Of a DNA stretch of 64,000 nt, positions 36,647 through 46,119 are shown in pieces. How positions within the stretch are numbered: position 1 is the stretch's first letter; each line of letters opens with the position of its first letter. A program made the translations under genes and the position numbers. The notes beneath the pieces are model-generated. The model saw only the letters and a list, made by a program, of their open reading frames with translations, had not been told where the DNA came from and searched no databases. The DNA comes from Alicyclobacillus tolerans (lineage in GTDB: Bacteria; Bacillota; Bacilli; Alicyclobacillales; Alicyclobacillaceae), in assembly GCF_021739485.1 (NCBI RefSeq), contig NZ_JAJFNK010000006.1, positions 1 through 64,000 on the forward strand, given 5' to 3'.

Positions 36647-38026
36647 TTACCCCTTTTTCCTTAATCTCGCCATATAAAATCCGTCCGTTTGGAACAACTC
36701 CGGCGTCAGGGTCAATCCGATACCGCCTTCGAGGGCGTAGCTCCGGACCGCTTCGGGCAGGTAAGGCCGGATGTCCTCTACGACAAGCTGCAAGTTCTCA
36801 TCCGCAGCGACGGTTTGGACAACTTGTTCATTTTCTTCAGGCAGCAGCGTGCACGTCGAATAGACAATGGTACCCAAGGGACGAACCACGCGCGCCGCCG
36901 TGCGCAGCAACTCGACTTGCAGGTCCTGCAGTGATGCCACATCAGACGGGGTTCGGCGCCAGCGGATGTCCGGCCTGTGCCTGAGCACGCCAAACCCGGT
37001 GCACGGGGCGTCCAACAACACCGCATCGTAGGATGCCAAGTGTTTTGGGTCGTCGTCCAAGTCTCGGGCGTCCATCGCCAAGGTCGAGATACTGCCCAGT
37101 CCCAACCGCTTCGCCGCCTTCTCGAGGAGCCGCAGCTTGTGTTCGTGGATGTCCACCGCCACCACCTGGCCCATGTCGCGCTGCATTTGTGCGATGTGAG
37201 TGGTCTTGGAACCTGGAGCAGCGCACATGTCCAACACTTTCGCACCGGGCGCAAGCGTTCCAAACAACGGTGCAATCAGCATTGCCCCTTCGTCTTGAAC
37301 GGAGACGGCGCCTGTCTGGTACAAGGGCCATTGCTCGACATCCAACCCCCGGTTCAGCCGGATGCCCACCGGGGACACAGGCGAAGCTTCCGCACCTCCG
37401 GGAAACTCGTTCGCTAAGGTGTCGAGCAAGTGCTCCCGATTTTCTTTCAGTGTGTTGACGCGCACCGACAAGTGAGCGCGGCGGTTGCACGCCTCGAGGA
37501 TGTTTACGGTCCTGGCCTGGCCGTACACATCGGCGAGCGCTTGAACCAGCCAGGTCGGATACGAGTGCTGGACGCCCATGCGGTCCGCAAACCCGGTGAG
37601 CTTTTGGGCCAGCGCTTCCAAGCGCTGTTCGGCGCTTTTCGGGTCCCTGTCAAAAGACCTCAGCACTCCGTTGACCAAGCCGGCTGCTCGGGGCTGCACC
37701 TGTTTGGTCAACTCGACAGCATCGTGAATCGCCGCATACGCAGGAATGCGATCGAGAAACCCGAGCTGGTACGCAGTCATTCTCAATATGGTCAAAATTT
37801 GGGGATCCAACTCAGCCAACGGCCGCCGCAGGTACAAGGTCAAAAGAGCGTCCAATGAACGCTTGCGCTGAATCGTTCCATACACAATTTCGGTGGCAAG
37901 CGCCTTGTTGCGCGGGTCCAGGCCAGACTGTTGCAAGGCTTTTTGCAGCACCAAGTTGGTGAATGCGCCGCCTTGTTCCACAGCCGTCAACGCCCGGTAA
38001 GCCACGTGCCTAGGAGAGCTTGTCAT
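36647..38026 (-). CDS. rsmB: 16S rRNA (cytosine967-C5)-methyltransferase RsmB
   Basis: RsmB makes m5C967 in 16S rRNA. The product (459 residues from ATG 38026) has an N-terminal NusB-like RNA-binding domain (about 5-130) and a C-terminal SAM domain. The SAM domain carries [30 protein letters not shown] and the catalytic [11 protein letters not shown] motif. AGGGA lies 8 bases before the start, which overlaps the end of fmt by 17 bp. Confidence 0.95.
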   Translation of the reverse strand: MTSSPRHVAYRALTAVEQGGAFTNLVLQKALQQSGLDPRNKALATEIVYGTIQRKRSLDALLTLYLRRPLAELDPQILTILRMTAYQLGFLDRIPAYAAIHDAVELTKQVQPRAAGLVNGVLRSFDRDPKSAEQRLEALAQKLTGFADRMGVQHSYPTWLVQALADVYGQARTVNILEACNRRAHLSVRVNTLKENREHLLDTLANEFPGGAEASPVSPVGIRLNRGLDVEQWPLYQTGAVSVQDEGAMLIAPLFGTLAPGAKVLDMCAAPGSKTTHIAQMQRDMGQVVAVDIHEHKLRLLEKAAKRLGLGSISTLAMDARDLDDDPKHLASYDAVLLDAPCTGFGVLRHRPDIRWRRTPSDVASLQDLQVELLRTAARVVRPLGTIVYSTCTLLPEENEQVVQTVAADENLQLVVEDIRPYLPEAVRSYALEGGIGLTLTPELFQTDGFYMARLRKKG

Positions 38027-38984
38027 GGTGTGAGTCCCTGCTGTCAAATTGAATGGTCCTTTCTTTCACTCCGCGCAGCCAGTCCGAAGCCACCATTTTG
38101 CGCTTCCCGGACGGTTGCAGCTCGAGCAGCTCAACAAACCCGTCGTTACAGCGAACCAATACCTTGCCATCTTGCAGGACCGCCGTTCCAGCCAAAACGT
38201 TTGAAGCGCCGCCTGCCTCGTCTGCAGCCGGTTTGCTCGACCAGATCTTCAGCGTCTGACCGCGGTAGACGGTACTCGCGCCAGGGGCGGGTGAAAGAGC
38301 CCGCAGCTGGTTGTACACGGTACGCGCGTCTTGGCCCCAGTTGACGAATTCGTCTTCGCGCCCGATCCGATGAGCGTATGTAATGCCCGTGGTCTCCTGT
38401 TCGACGGGAATCAACTCCCCGGCCAAGTACTGAGGCAACAGGCGAACGAGTAAATCAGCTCCTGCCTGCGCCAACTTGTCGTGCAGTGTTCCCGTGTCGT
38501 CGTCCGGTTCAATCGCGACTTTCTCCGCGCCTAAAACGGGGCCGGCGTCAAGCGCCAACACGGTTTTCATCAGGGTGACTCCGGTCGTTTCGTCGCCGGC
38601 CATGATGGCGCGTTGAATCGGTGCCGCTCCTCGCCAGCGCGGCAGCAAGGAGGCATGAATGTTTAAAACGCCAAACGGAAACAAATCGAGCAAGCGCTGA
38701 GGCAAAATCTGACCGTAAGCGGCCGTGATCGCCACGGAGGGCCCAAGCTCCGCGATTTTCTCCAACACGGCTTGAGCCCCGACCTTCTCGGGTTGAAGCA
38801 CCTCGAGCCCGAGCTTTTGCGCGGCCTGCTTGACCACAGGCGGCGTCAAAACCTTTTTGCGTCCCACTTCACGGTCTGGCTGCGTCACCACCGTCGTGGG
38901 ATAGCCAGCGTTGACTAAGGCCTCGAGGCTAGGAACTGCGAAATCGGGAGTTCCCATGAACAACACAGATACGGCATGACTCAT
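38010..38984 (-). CDS. fmt: Methionyl-tRNA formyltransferase
   Basis: Fmt formylates initiator Met-tRNA using 10-formyl-THF. The 324-residue product has [16 protein letters not shown] at the N terminus, the catalytic block [19 protein letters not shown] and a C-terminal tRNA-binding domain. Its start overlaps the def stop by 4 bp, the classic def-fmt coupling: peptides formylated here are deformylated by the upstream gene product. Confidence 0.97.
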   Translation of the reverse strand: MSHAVSVLFMGTPDFAVPSLEALVNAGYPTTVVTQPDREVGRKKVLTPPVVKQAAQKLGLEVLQPEKVGAQAVLEKIAELGPSVAITAAYGQILPQRLLDLFPFGVLNIHASLLPRWRGAAPIQRAIMAGDETTGVTLMKTVLALDAGPVLGAEKVAIEPDDDTGTLHDKLAQAGADLLVRLLPQYLAGELIPVEQETTGITYAHRIGREDEFVNWGQDARTVYNQLRALSPAPGASTVYRGQTLKIWSSKPAADEAGGASNVLAGTAVLQDGKVLVRCNDGFVELLELQPSGKRKMVASDWLRGVKERTIQFDSRDSHHDKLS

Positions 38985-39466
38985 CTCTGCCTGGTCTCCC
39001 GCTCGCTCACCCGGACAATTTCCGATGGCTTGAGGTAATCGGTAAACAAAATTCCGTCGAGGTGGTCAATCTCGTGTTGAAAGGCGCGAGCCAACAGGTC
39101 CGAAGCCTTGATTTCCACCTCTTCTCCTTGGCGGTTCAACCCCCGGACTGTAACGTTGACCGAGCGAGGGACGTCGCCTCGAATGCCGGGCAAGGACAGG
39201 CAGCCTTCCGAGGCCACCTGAGTGCCTCCGCTTTTCTCGACAATCTCTGGATTCACCAATTCGTACAAGCCTGAACCGACGTCGACTACAATGATGCGTT
39301 TTGCGACTCCCACTTGCACGGCGGCCAATCCAATTCCGTCCGCATCGTACATGGTTTCGGCCATGTCATCCAAGAGTTTTTCAATGGCTTTGTTAATCAG
39401 CGGCACTGGTTTGGCCCTCTGGCGAAGAACCGGGTCATCCCCTGTGCGAATAATGCGAATCGACAT
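38981..39466 (-). CDS. def: Peptide deformylase
   Basis: Def removes the N-formyl group from nascent proteins. The product (161 residues) has the three metalloprotease motifs: GIGLAAVQ (44-51), EGCLS (87-91) and HEIDH (131-135), with Cys and two His as metal ligands. I chose ATG 39466, with AAAGGAAG 7 bases upstream. The open frame continues about 49 codons further through an AT-rich duplicated segment (TTCGATAAATT at 39539 and 39554) that is not family sequence. Confidence 0.96.
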   Translation of the reverse strand: MSIRIIRTGDDPVLRQRAKPVPLINKAIEKLLDDMAETMYDADGIGLAAVQVGVAKRIIVVDVGSGLYELVNPEIVEKSGGTQVASEGCLSLPGIRGDVPRSVNVTVRGLNRQGEEVEIKASDLLARAFQHEIDHLDGILFTDYLKPSEIVRVSERETRQR

Positions 39467-39614
39467 CAAAACACTTCCTTTCCCAGATGTACCACTGGTG
39501 CGCTCCGGATGTACCTGCGCTACTTGCAAGGATTTTATTTCGATAAATTTGACTTCGATAAATTCCACTGCAATGAGTGCACCTTGTCTTGTCCCTTGTC
39601 TCAAACGCTGCAAA

Positions 39615-42278
39615 CTATATGCGGCCCGCTCCTACGTCGAGCGTGCAGTAGCCGTTCAATCGGCGCATTCTTTCTGAGACCAATTCGTACGCAGCAACGA
39701 TGGGAGTGCGAACCGCATCCCATCGTGAATACTTTACCACAACTTGAAACCGGTAATGATCTTCGACGCGAGCGACCCCCGACGGGGCAGCTGACAGGAT
39801 GGTGACGTCCTCTTGCATCTGCCTCCTGAGCTCGCGTTCAAACCGGGATGCCGCGCCCTTCGCATACGACTCGTGCTTGTGGGTCGCGACGAACACTGCA
39901 AGCTCACAAAACGGAGGGTAGCGAAAGGCTTCGCGCACGCTCCTCTCTCGTTGATAAAATGAATTGTAGTCGTGGTTGGCGGCACTGACAACGGAATAGT
40001 GGCCCGGCTGATAAGTTTGAATAACGCTTTTCCCCATTACCTGCGCGCGCCCTGCCCGCCCGCTCACCTGGGTCAACAGGTTGAACGTCCGCTCTGCAGA
40101 ACGGTAGTCCGGAACGGTTAGCATGGTGTCTGCCGCAATCACCCCGACAAATGCGACATTCGGGAAGTCGAGTCCTTTGGCAATCATCTGCGTGCCCAGC
40201 AAGATGTCGGCTTCGCCGTTGAGAAAACTCTGGATGACCTGTTGATGAGACCCCTTGCGGCGAGTCGTGTCCACATCCATGCGCAGCACGCGCCAGTTCG
40301 GCCAGTGCTCCAAAACGGCGCGTTCCACCTGTTCGGTTCCGATCCCGAAAGCCCGCATAGCCGGTTCATGGCAATGGGGGCAAGTTGAAGGCACTGGCGC
40401 CCTGAAACCGCAGTAATGGCACTCCAACCACTCGTTCCTTTGCGTCTTGTGCAACGTCAGCGAGATGTCGCAGTGCGGGCACTGCATGGTTTCACCGCAG
40501 CTTCGGCAAAGGACGGCTGCAGCATAGCCGCGGCGGTTGAGAAACAGCAGAGCTTGATGCCCGTTGTTGACGGCGCCTTCGAGTCCTTCCACCATCGCTT
40601 GGCTGAACAAACCGCGGTTGCCGTGCCGCAACTCCTCCCGCATATCGACCACTTCCGCAGGAGGCAAAGGACGGTTGTGAACGCGAAAGGGCAAGTTGAC
40701 CAAACGGGCCTGACCGGTTTCCACGCGGTGCATGGATTCGAGAGAGGGTGTGGCCGATCCGTACACGACCACGCCGTTGGCGTAACGAGCGCGCCACCAA
40801 GCCACTTCCCGGGCATCGTAGCGGGGACTGTCCTCCTGTTTGTACGAAGGTTCGTGTTCCTCGTCGACAATCAACAGCCTCACGTTCTCAAGCGGCGCAA
40901 AAACCGCCGAACGGGCACCAATGGCAATTCGAGCCTCGCCCTTGCGCATGCGCATCCATTCGTCCCGCTTTTCGCCGTCGGACAACCCTGAATGTAAAAC
41001 CGCCACCAGGTTTTTGAACCTGGCCGTAAATCGTCCGACCACCTGTGGCGTCAACGCGATCTCCGGAACCAGCATAATGGCGTTCCCGCCGTTGTCCAGG
41101 CAGTGCTTCATGGCCCTGAGATATACTTCGGTTTTACCGCTGCCTGTGACCCCAAACAACAGAACCTGCTGCGCCTGGCGAGCGTCCAAAGCAGATTTAA
41201 TGGCTTCGTCGGCGCGTTCTTGAAATGAGGTTAACTCGTGTGGTGCCGTGGAGGTTTCTTCGACCAAGGCGCTTGACGGGGAACGGTGCGCTTCTTTCGA
41301 CAAGAGCCGTACCAGCCCTTGCCTCACCAAGGCTTGCACAGAACTGTCTGATGCTGTCATACCTAATGCGGAAAGCGGCCAACTGCTTTGTTCAATCATT
41401 TTTTCCAGGAGTTGTGCCTGCTTTGGAGCGCGCTTTTGCCGCTGCTGATGCGCTGCCTTTAACTGTGGCTCGTCCACTGCTGCTAGCAGCAACCACTCCA
41501 TTTTGGCCTGCACTTCGTCCTTGAGGGCAATCACTTCCTGCGCCAAACCTAAAGCCAACAGTTGTTCAAGCCCCAGCGCGGCTTCCGGGCCAAACTGCTG
41601 CATCAGCTGAGGCAAGGTCTTCGTCCTCGTTTTCAAGGCACGATAAATTGAAGAAAGCAGAGAACCCGGTTCAAGCTGTTCGGACGGAAAGTTGGAGGCC
41701 GTGTGTTCCACCGAACTCGCTTGTGCTGCAATCACCTCGTCTTTTTCGTCGCCGACACCGTCGGCAACGTTCACCGCGGCCCTGAAGCGATGGACGCTGT
41801 GCACGCGAAAAGCGCTGGGAAGCAAGGCCGAAATCGCCTCAAGCTGAGTGCACACGGTGCGGTGGCACAACCACTTCGACAACTGGAGCATTTCTTCGGT
41901 CAGTGCCGGTCCGTCCCCGAGCAGAGCCAACACTGGTTTTAGCGTGCGCGAAGTTGCATGGGCCGAGGCTCTAGCCGAGGCTCTACGAGCCGAAGAACTG
42001 CCTTGTAAAACGCTCATGGACAACAGTTCGCGTGGGTCCCCGTGTTCCTTCGCCCCAGATTCCCGCGCTGCTGCCTGACTGTCCGTTTGCCGGTAGAGAT
42101 TGACCACGTAGGCTTGGCAGTACTGTTTGCCAAACGAAACATAGACCCGATGCCCCTTGCGAATGCAGGGCTCAAGCCGTGGCGGGACTTCGTAGTCAAA
42201 CAGCCGGTTGACGGCTTTACTGGGGACGTCCACGACAACTTGCGCAACGAGTCTGTCCGACCCGCTTACAAAGCTCAT
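39615..42278 (-). CDS. priA: Primosomal replication restart helicase PriA
   Basis: PriA reloads the replisome at repaired forks. The 887-residue product has the N-terminal 3'-DNA-binding domain, Walker [10 protein letters not shown] (376-384), the DEEH box (472-475), and eight zinc-binding cysteines (591, 594, 600, 603, 620, 623, 633, 636). At about 885 residues it is longer than the roughly 800-residue norm. Part of the excess is a Ser/Ala/Arg-rich insertion around 64-112. Its start overlaps the coaBC stop by 4 bp. The start codon is ATG. Confidence 0.96.
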   Translation of the reverse strand: MSFVSGSDRLVAQVVVDVPSKAVNRLFDYEVPPRLEPCIRKGHRVYVSFGKQYCQAYVVNLYRQTDSQAAARESGAKEHGDPRELLSMSVLQGSSSARRASARASAHATSRTLKPVLALLGDGPALTEEMLQLSKWLCHRTVCTQLEAISALLPSAFRVHSVHRFRAAVNVADGVGDEKDEVIAAQASSVEHTASNFPSEQLEPGSLLSSIYRALKTRTKTLPQLMQQFGPEAALGLEQLLALGLAQEVIALKDEVQAKMEWLLLAAVDEPQLKAAHQQRQKRAPKQAQLLEKMIEQSSWPLSALGMTASDSSVQALVRQGLVRLLSKEAHRSPSSALVEETSTAPHELTSFQERADEAIKSALDARQAQQVLLFGVTGSGKTEVYLRAMKHCLDNGGNAIMLVPEIALTPQVVGRFTARFKNLVAVLHSGLSDGEKRDEWMRMRKGEARIAIGARSAVFAPLENVRLLIVDEEHEPSYKQEDSPRYDAREVAWWRARYANGVVVYGSATPSLESMHRVETGQARLVNLPFRVHNRPLPPAEVVDMREELRHGNRGLFSQAMVEGLEGAVNNGHQALLFLNRRGYAAAVLCRSCGETMQCPHCDISLTLHKTQRNEWLECHYCGFRAPVPSTCPHCHEPAMRAFGIGTEQVERAVLEHWPNWRVLRMDVDTTRRKGSHQQVIQSFLNGEADILLGTQMIAKGLDFPNVAFVGVIAADTMLTVPDYRSAERTFNLLTQVSGRAGRAQVMGKSVIQTYQPGHYSVVSAANHDYNSFYQRERSVREAFRYPPFCELAVFVATHKHESYAKGAASRFERELRRQMQEDVTILSAAPSGVARVEDHYRFQVVVKYSRWDAVRTPIVAAYELVSERMRRLNGYCTLDVGAGRI

Positions 42279-43603
42279 GGCGTTTGCCCTCCGCCGGAAG
42301 ACAACCCTTCTTTTGGAGTCCTTTGTTTCGAGAACCTTTCTTCTAGAGACCCGTCATTCCCGAACCCTTCTTTTGGAGTCCTTTGTTTCGATACATCCCC
42401 CTGGGAACCTTGCCTGGCGCGGATACGCAACACTTCGTCCAGAATCAGGTCGGCGACTTCCGATTTGCTCATCAGTGGCAAAGCCTGCGACTGGTCTTTC
42501 CCGACCAAAACCACCTTGTTGGTATCCACGGCAAAACCGGAACCCGGTTCGCTGACGTCGTTGACCACGACCAAGTCGAGGTTTTTGCGGTTCAGCTTTT
42601 CGCGCCCGTTCTCCACAGCTTGGTTCGTTTCCGCCGCAAAACCAACCAGCGTCTGACCCGACTTTTTGCGTTCGGACACGGCCGCCAATACATCGGGAGT
42701 CGACTCCAGGGTCAGAACAGGCACGCCTTGCGATTTCTTCCATTTGTGATCCAGTTTGGATGCCGGACGGAAATCAGCGGGTGCCGCCGCACTGATAAAC
42801 ACGTCGGCCGCGGACATCGCCTGCAGGGCAGCCTCCAACAAATCTTGGGTCGAGCGCACATAGGTCATTTCTACCCCAGGGACGGGCTTCAATGCGACCG
42901 GACCCGACAACAAGCGAACCTTGGCCCCCCGATTGGATGCAGCCTGTGCAATGGCGTAACCCATTTTCCCGGAGGACGCATTGGATAGGTAGCGAACCGG
43001 GTCGATGTCTTCGATAGTCGGGCCGGCGGTGACCACCACGGTCTGTCCTGCAAGGTCGCGTCGGCGCTTGAGAACCGCTTCAACGACCCGCACAATGTCT
43101 TCCGGTTCTGCCAACCGCCCTGTTCCGGTATACCCGCAGGCTAACAATCCGCTGCCCGGGTCGACGATAATCGCGCCGCGCTCCCGCAACACCTGAAGGT
43201 TCTCCTGAACGGCAGGATGCTCGTACATGTGCACATTCATGGCAGGCGCCACAATGAGCGGGGCTTGTACGGCCAGTGCCGTGGTCGTCACCATGTCGTC
43301 TGCCAGGCCGTGGGCCAGTTTGCCCAATACGTTGGCCGTTGCCGGGGCAATCACATACGCGCTTGCCGCATCGGCGACTGCAATGTGGGCAATTTCGGAC
43401 GGGTCGGGTTCTGCAAAAGTATCGACAATCACCGGGTGCTTGGTAAGAGACTGAAAGGTCAAAGGCTGAATAAACCGTGTGGCGTGTTCCGTCATGAGAA
43501 CCCGCACTTCATACCCCTGTTTGTTCAGTAAGCTGCATAAGGTGGCTGCCTTGTACGCGGCAATTCCGCCGCTGACACCCACCACAACCGTTGGTTTCTC
43601 CAC
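42275..43603 (-). CDS. coaBC: Bifunctional phosphopantothenoylcysteine decarboxylase/synthase CoaBC
   Basis: CoaBC joins cysteine to 4'-phosphopantothenate and decarboxylates the product in CoA synthesis. The 442-residue product has the flavin domain CoaC (SGGIAAYK, H73, PAMN 120-123, C156 in ACGYTGTG) and CoaB (SSGKMGYAIA 210-219, VVVNDVS). The family normally ends near residue 400; here about 40 extra residues form a 10-residue repeat. The start is GTG, with GGGGGAG 7 bases upstream. It lies between rpoZ and priA. Confidence 0.96.
   Translation of the reverse strand: MEKPTVVVGVSGGIAAYKAATLCSLLNKQGYEVRVLMTEHATRFIQPLTFQSLTKHPVIVDTFAEPDPSEIAHIAVADAASAYVIAPATANVLGKLAHGLADDMVTTTALAVQAPLIVAPAMNVHMYEHPAVQENLQVLRERGAIIVDPGSGLLACGYTGTGRLAEPEDIVRVVEAVLKRRRDLAGQTVVVTAGPTIEDIDPVRYLSNASSGKMGYAIAQAASNRGAKVRLLSGPVALKPVPGVEMTYVRSTQDLLEAALQAMSAADVFISAAAPADFRPASKLDHKWKKSQGVPVLTLESTPDVLAAVSERKKSGQTLVGFAAETNQAVENGREKLNRKNLDLVVVNDVSEPGSGFAVDTNKVVLVGKDQSQALPLMSKSEVADLILDEVLRIRARQGSQGDVSKQRTPKEGFGNDGSLEERFSKQRTPKEGLSSGGGQTP
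42303..42391. repeat. In-frame 30-bp repeat in the 3' end of coaBC
   Basis: A 29-bp identical sequence occurs at 42303-42331 and 42363-42391. A diverged third unit (42333-42362) lies between, giving a 30-bp period. It encodes SKQRTPKEGF, a diverged GNDGSLEERF, and SKQRTPKEGL. Confidence 0.92.
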
Positions 43604-43630
43604 CGCCCTGCTCCCCCTTTAACGTGAAAA

Positions 43631-43654
43631 CAGAACAACCGGCCGGCTGTTCTG
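43631..43654 (-). terminator. Palindrome between rpoZ and coaBC
   Basis: CAGAACA and TGTTCTG arms enclose CCGG/CCGG, followed by GTTTTC on the minus strand. It lies about 20 bp after rpoZ. It could attenuate transcription into coaBC, whose start is only about 28 bp further on. Confidence 0.5.
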
Positions 43655-43672
43655 CAAGACACTGTGTATTCC

Positions 43673-43879
43673 TTACTTCACGCTTTCGCGCTTGCGCACA
43701 TAGTGAACCTTCCCGCGGTCAACTTCCCACAGCGCACGGGAAACGTTCTTCGTCGTCGACGAGCCGGGCTGTCCCAAACTCTTTTCCTGCAACTGCCGAG
43801 CCCGTCTCGAAGCCATAATCACCAGCGCGTATTTGCTGTCAACCAACTGCATCAGCTTGTCAATGGATGGATAAAGCAT
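43673..43879 (-). CDS. rpoZ: RNA polymerase omega subunit
   Basis: Omega aids RNA polymerase assembly. The 68-residue product has MLYPSIDKLMQLVDSKYALV and the helix ASRRARQLQE, typical of Gram-positive omega. I start at ATG 43879, with GAGGGG 7 bases upstream; an in-frame ATG seven codons earlier lies before that site. It follows gmk by about 60 bp. Confidence 0.95.
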   Translation of the reverse strand: MLYPSIDKLMQLVDSKYALVIMASRRARQLQEKSLGQPGSSTTKNVSRALWEVDRGKVHYVRKRESVK

Positions 43880-43937
43880 GTTAAAACCCCTCACTTTCAC
43901 TCACAGCATATACCTTGCGGCTCATTTTCAAACCCGC

Positions 43938-44549
43938 TCACCATTCGGTAAGCAGGTACAAATTCCGCGACACATTGCAGTGTTCCGCGGTTACGATGGC
44001 TTGAATGCGCTCAGATGCGGCATCGACGACGTCGTTGACCACGACGTAGTCGTACTGATTCATCATGGCCAATTCATATCGCGCCGCGCCAAAGCGCTGT
44101 TTAAACGACTCGTCGGTCTCCGTGCCCCGCCCCAAAATCCGCGCTTGAAGCTCTGTAGCCGACGGCGGAATCAGGAACAAAAACACTCCGGACGGGTAGT
44201 GCTTTTTGACCTGCATCGCACCCTGTATGTCAATTTCCAACAGGACATCGATACCCTCCTGCAGCTTTGACTCCACAAACTTGCGAGGCGTCCCATAGTA
44301 ATTGTCGTAGACGTTCGCCCATTCCAACAACTCCCCGTGCTCCATCATGGACTTGAACTCTTCTTTCGTCCGGAAGAAGTAATTCACGCCATCCTTCTCC
44401 CCTAAACGCGGAGCACGCGTAGTCATAGAAATGGATAGGCACAATTGCGGCATTTGTTTCATCAAGGCTTGGCAGACCGTGCCTTTTCCAGCACCAGAGG
44501 GTCCGCTGAGTACAAACAAAATTCCAGATTGCCTAGACACCCGACTCAT
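43938..44549 (-). CDS. gmk: Guanylate kinase
   Basis: Gmk phosphorylates GMP to GDP. The 203-residue product has the P-loop GPSGAGKGT (16-24), the GMP-binding block [21 protein letters not shown] and LEIDIQGA. The start overlaps the remA stop by 4 bp. The order remA-gmk-rpoZ-coaBC is conserved. Confidence 0.97.
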   Translation of the reverse strand: MSRVSRQSGILFVLSGPSGAGKGTVCQALMKQMPQLCLSISMTTRAPRLGEKDGVNYFFRTKEEFKSMMEHGELLEWANVYDNYYGTPRKFVESKLQEGIDVLLEIDIQGAMQVKKHYPSGVFLFLIPPSATELQARILGRGTETDESFKQRFGAARYELAMMNQYDYVVVNDVVDAASERIQAIVTAEHCNVSRNLYLLTEW

Positions 44550-44812
44550 TCCTCGTCCTCAATGATTTGGTCTTTGGCTGTCAGCCTGTGCGCGACCGTT
44601 TCAGGCTGTACGGCCGATAAAATGACGTGATCGGAATCGGTGATAATTACGGCTCGCGTCCGCCTTCCATAAGTCGCGTCAATAAGCATGCCCCGGTCGC
44701 GGGCTTCTTGGATGATTCTTTTGATAGGTGCCGATTCTGGACTCACAATCGAAATGATGCGATTCGCCGACACGATGTTTCCGAACCCGATATTAATCAA
44801 CTTAATGGTCAA
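44546..44812 (-). CDS. remA: Extracellular matrix regulator RemA (DUF370)
   Basis: RemA is a DNA-binding activator of biofilm matrix and osmoprotection genes in B. subtilis. The 88-residue product reads [20 protein letters not shown] after the start and keeps [20 protein letters not shown] and [17 protein letters not shown] almost unchanged. I take a TTG start (44812), with AAGGGGGG 7 bases upstream, matching B. subtilis; an ATG seven codons earlier precedes that site. It lies between yicC and gmk. Confidence 0.94.
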   Translation of the reverse strand: MTIKLINIGFGNIVSANRIISIVSPESAPIKRIIQEARDRGMLIDATYGRRTRAVIITDSDHVILSAVQPETVAHRLTAKDQIIEDEE

Positions 44813-44846
44813 GGTTTCGCCCCCCTTGTGCATAAACGCCAGCCGT

Positions 44847-45728
44847 TCACTCTATGTTTTGCGCCTGCTCCCGCAGTTGTTCCACAATGGTTTTTGCGTC
44901 AACCACGGCTTTGGACAGCAAGAGGTCCGCTGACTTGGAACCGATTGTATTTACCTCGCGATGCATTTCCTGAATGATAAAGTCCAACCGCCTGCCAATC
45001 GGGCTAGCCTGAACCAAGGTTTTTTCGAGTTCCGCCAAGTGACTTTGAAGTCTTACCAATTCTTCGTCGATGCCGATTCTCTCCGCCATCAGGGCAATCT
45101 CAGCCAGAACGCGCCCCTCATCCAGCGCCACGCCCAAATCTCCAATCCTGGACGCGACCCGTTCCCGATAAGCCGACAGAGCTTCGGGAGCGCGTTGGGC
45201 CATGGAGGCAACCACGACCGCCAAACCCTTACACTTGGCCAGCATGTCCTGGCTCAGTCGCTCCCCTTCCCGGGAACGCATGGCCGCCAACTCGCTGCAA
45301 GCTTGGTGAACTGCGGTCAAAGCAACCGTTCGAATGGATTCGAGGTCATAAGAGGAGTTTGACACTTCTATCACACCCGGGTACCCCAGCCACTGGCCCA
45401 ATGAAGCGGGAGCCACAGGCAGGTCAGGGTACTTGTTCCGCGCCGTGGTTTCAGCTTCCAGCAACCGATCAAACAGCGGCCAATCCACAATTGCCTCTTT
45501 ACTGGCCAAGGCTTCTTGTTCTGCCGACAAGTATAGATCGGCGCGGCCACGAGCGATGTACTGTCCCAAAACCGCCCGGACCTCTTCCTCGAGCGCGAAC
45601 AACTCCCTAGGCATCCTCACATTGAATTCGGCAAACCGGTGGTTGACGCAACGAATTTCGACTTTCACCCGCATGCGGTTGCCACTGTGCACAGCCTGAC
45701 CGAATCCAGTCATACTATTACAAGCCAT
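44847..45728 (-). CDS. yicC: YicC/YloC-family endoribonuclease
   Basis: YicC family proteins are endoribonucleases (E. coli YicC promotes decay of the RyhB small RNA). The 293-residue product has the N-terminal signature [25 protein letters not shown] and the C-terminal [21 protein letters not shown]. The start is ATG with GGAGGG 8 bases upstream. It heads the yicC-remA-gmk-rpoZ-coaBC-priA series behind its own promoter. Confidence 0.94.
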   Translation of the reverse strand: MACNSMTGFGQAVHSGNRMRVKVEIRCVNHRFAEFNVRMPRELFALEEEVRAVLGQYIARGRADLYLSAEQEALASKEAIVDWPLFDRLLEAETTARNKYPDLPVAPASLGQWLGYPGVIEVSNSSYDLESIRTVALTAVHQACSELAAMRSREGERLSQDMLAKCKGLAVVVASMAQRAPEALSAYRERVASRIGDLGVALDEGRVLAEIALMAERIGIDEELVRLQSHLAELEKTLVQASPIGRRLDFIIQEMHREVNTIGSKSADLLLSKAVVDAKTIVEQLREQAQNIE

Positions 45729-45754
45729 TCCGGAAGCCCTCCAAACGTGACTCT

Positions 45755-45784
45755 ATTCTACTCTAACAAGGGCGACAAGTACAA
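45755..45784 (-). promoter_or_regulatory. Promoter of yicC-remA-gmk operon
   Basis: The minus strand has TTGTAC (45779-45784), an 18-bp spacer and TAGAAT (45755-45760), about 27 bp before the yicC start. Confidence 0.6.
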
Positions 45785-45910
45785 GTTAGCTGTCTCATTC
45801 TTTCGCTATCTCCCCGTTGCTTGCGCTTACTGGCTCGTACTCCCTCATTCGCATTTCAAATCGCATTTCAAATCGTTTTAAAACCGCACTCCCGACAAAG
45901 AAGCGGTAAA

Positions 45911-45970
45911 GACAAAAACAAGGCGAGCTGGCTTTGGCGCATCTCGCGATGCGCCAAAGGACAGCCCGCC
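45911..45970 (-). terminator. Large terminator hairpin of the P-ATPase gene
   Basis: A perfect 12-bp core, CTTTGGCGCATC and GATGCGCCAAAG with TCGC loop, sits inside a longer imperfect stem (45922-45970). On the minus strand it is followed by TTGTTTTTGTC (45911-45921). It lies about 150 bp after the ATPase stop. The rest of 45785-46119 holds only repeats. Confidence 0.85.
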
Positions 45971-46010
45971 TGCCGGACAGTGCCGGTTCGCAATCAAGAA
46001 TGGACATATG

Positions 46011-46058
46011 GCGGTAACGAAAAGGAAGGAAAGGAGCGGTAACGAAAAGGAAGGAAAG
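46011..46058. repeat. 23-bp direct repeats after the P-ATPase gene
   Basis: Two identical 23-bp copies start at 46011 and 46036 (period 25 bp), beginning GCGGTAACGAAAAGG. A shorter 12-bp tandem pair GCATTTCAAATC lies at 45851 and 45863 in the same gap. Function unknown. Confidence 0.85.
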
Positions 46059-46119
46059 GGCCGTGAATCTGGTTGACCGCCTCCCACCGTCAGTCGACCG
46101 CCGTCAGTCGATGGTCCCC

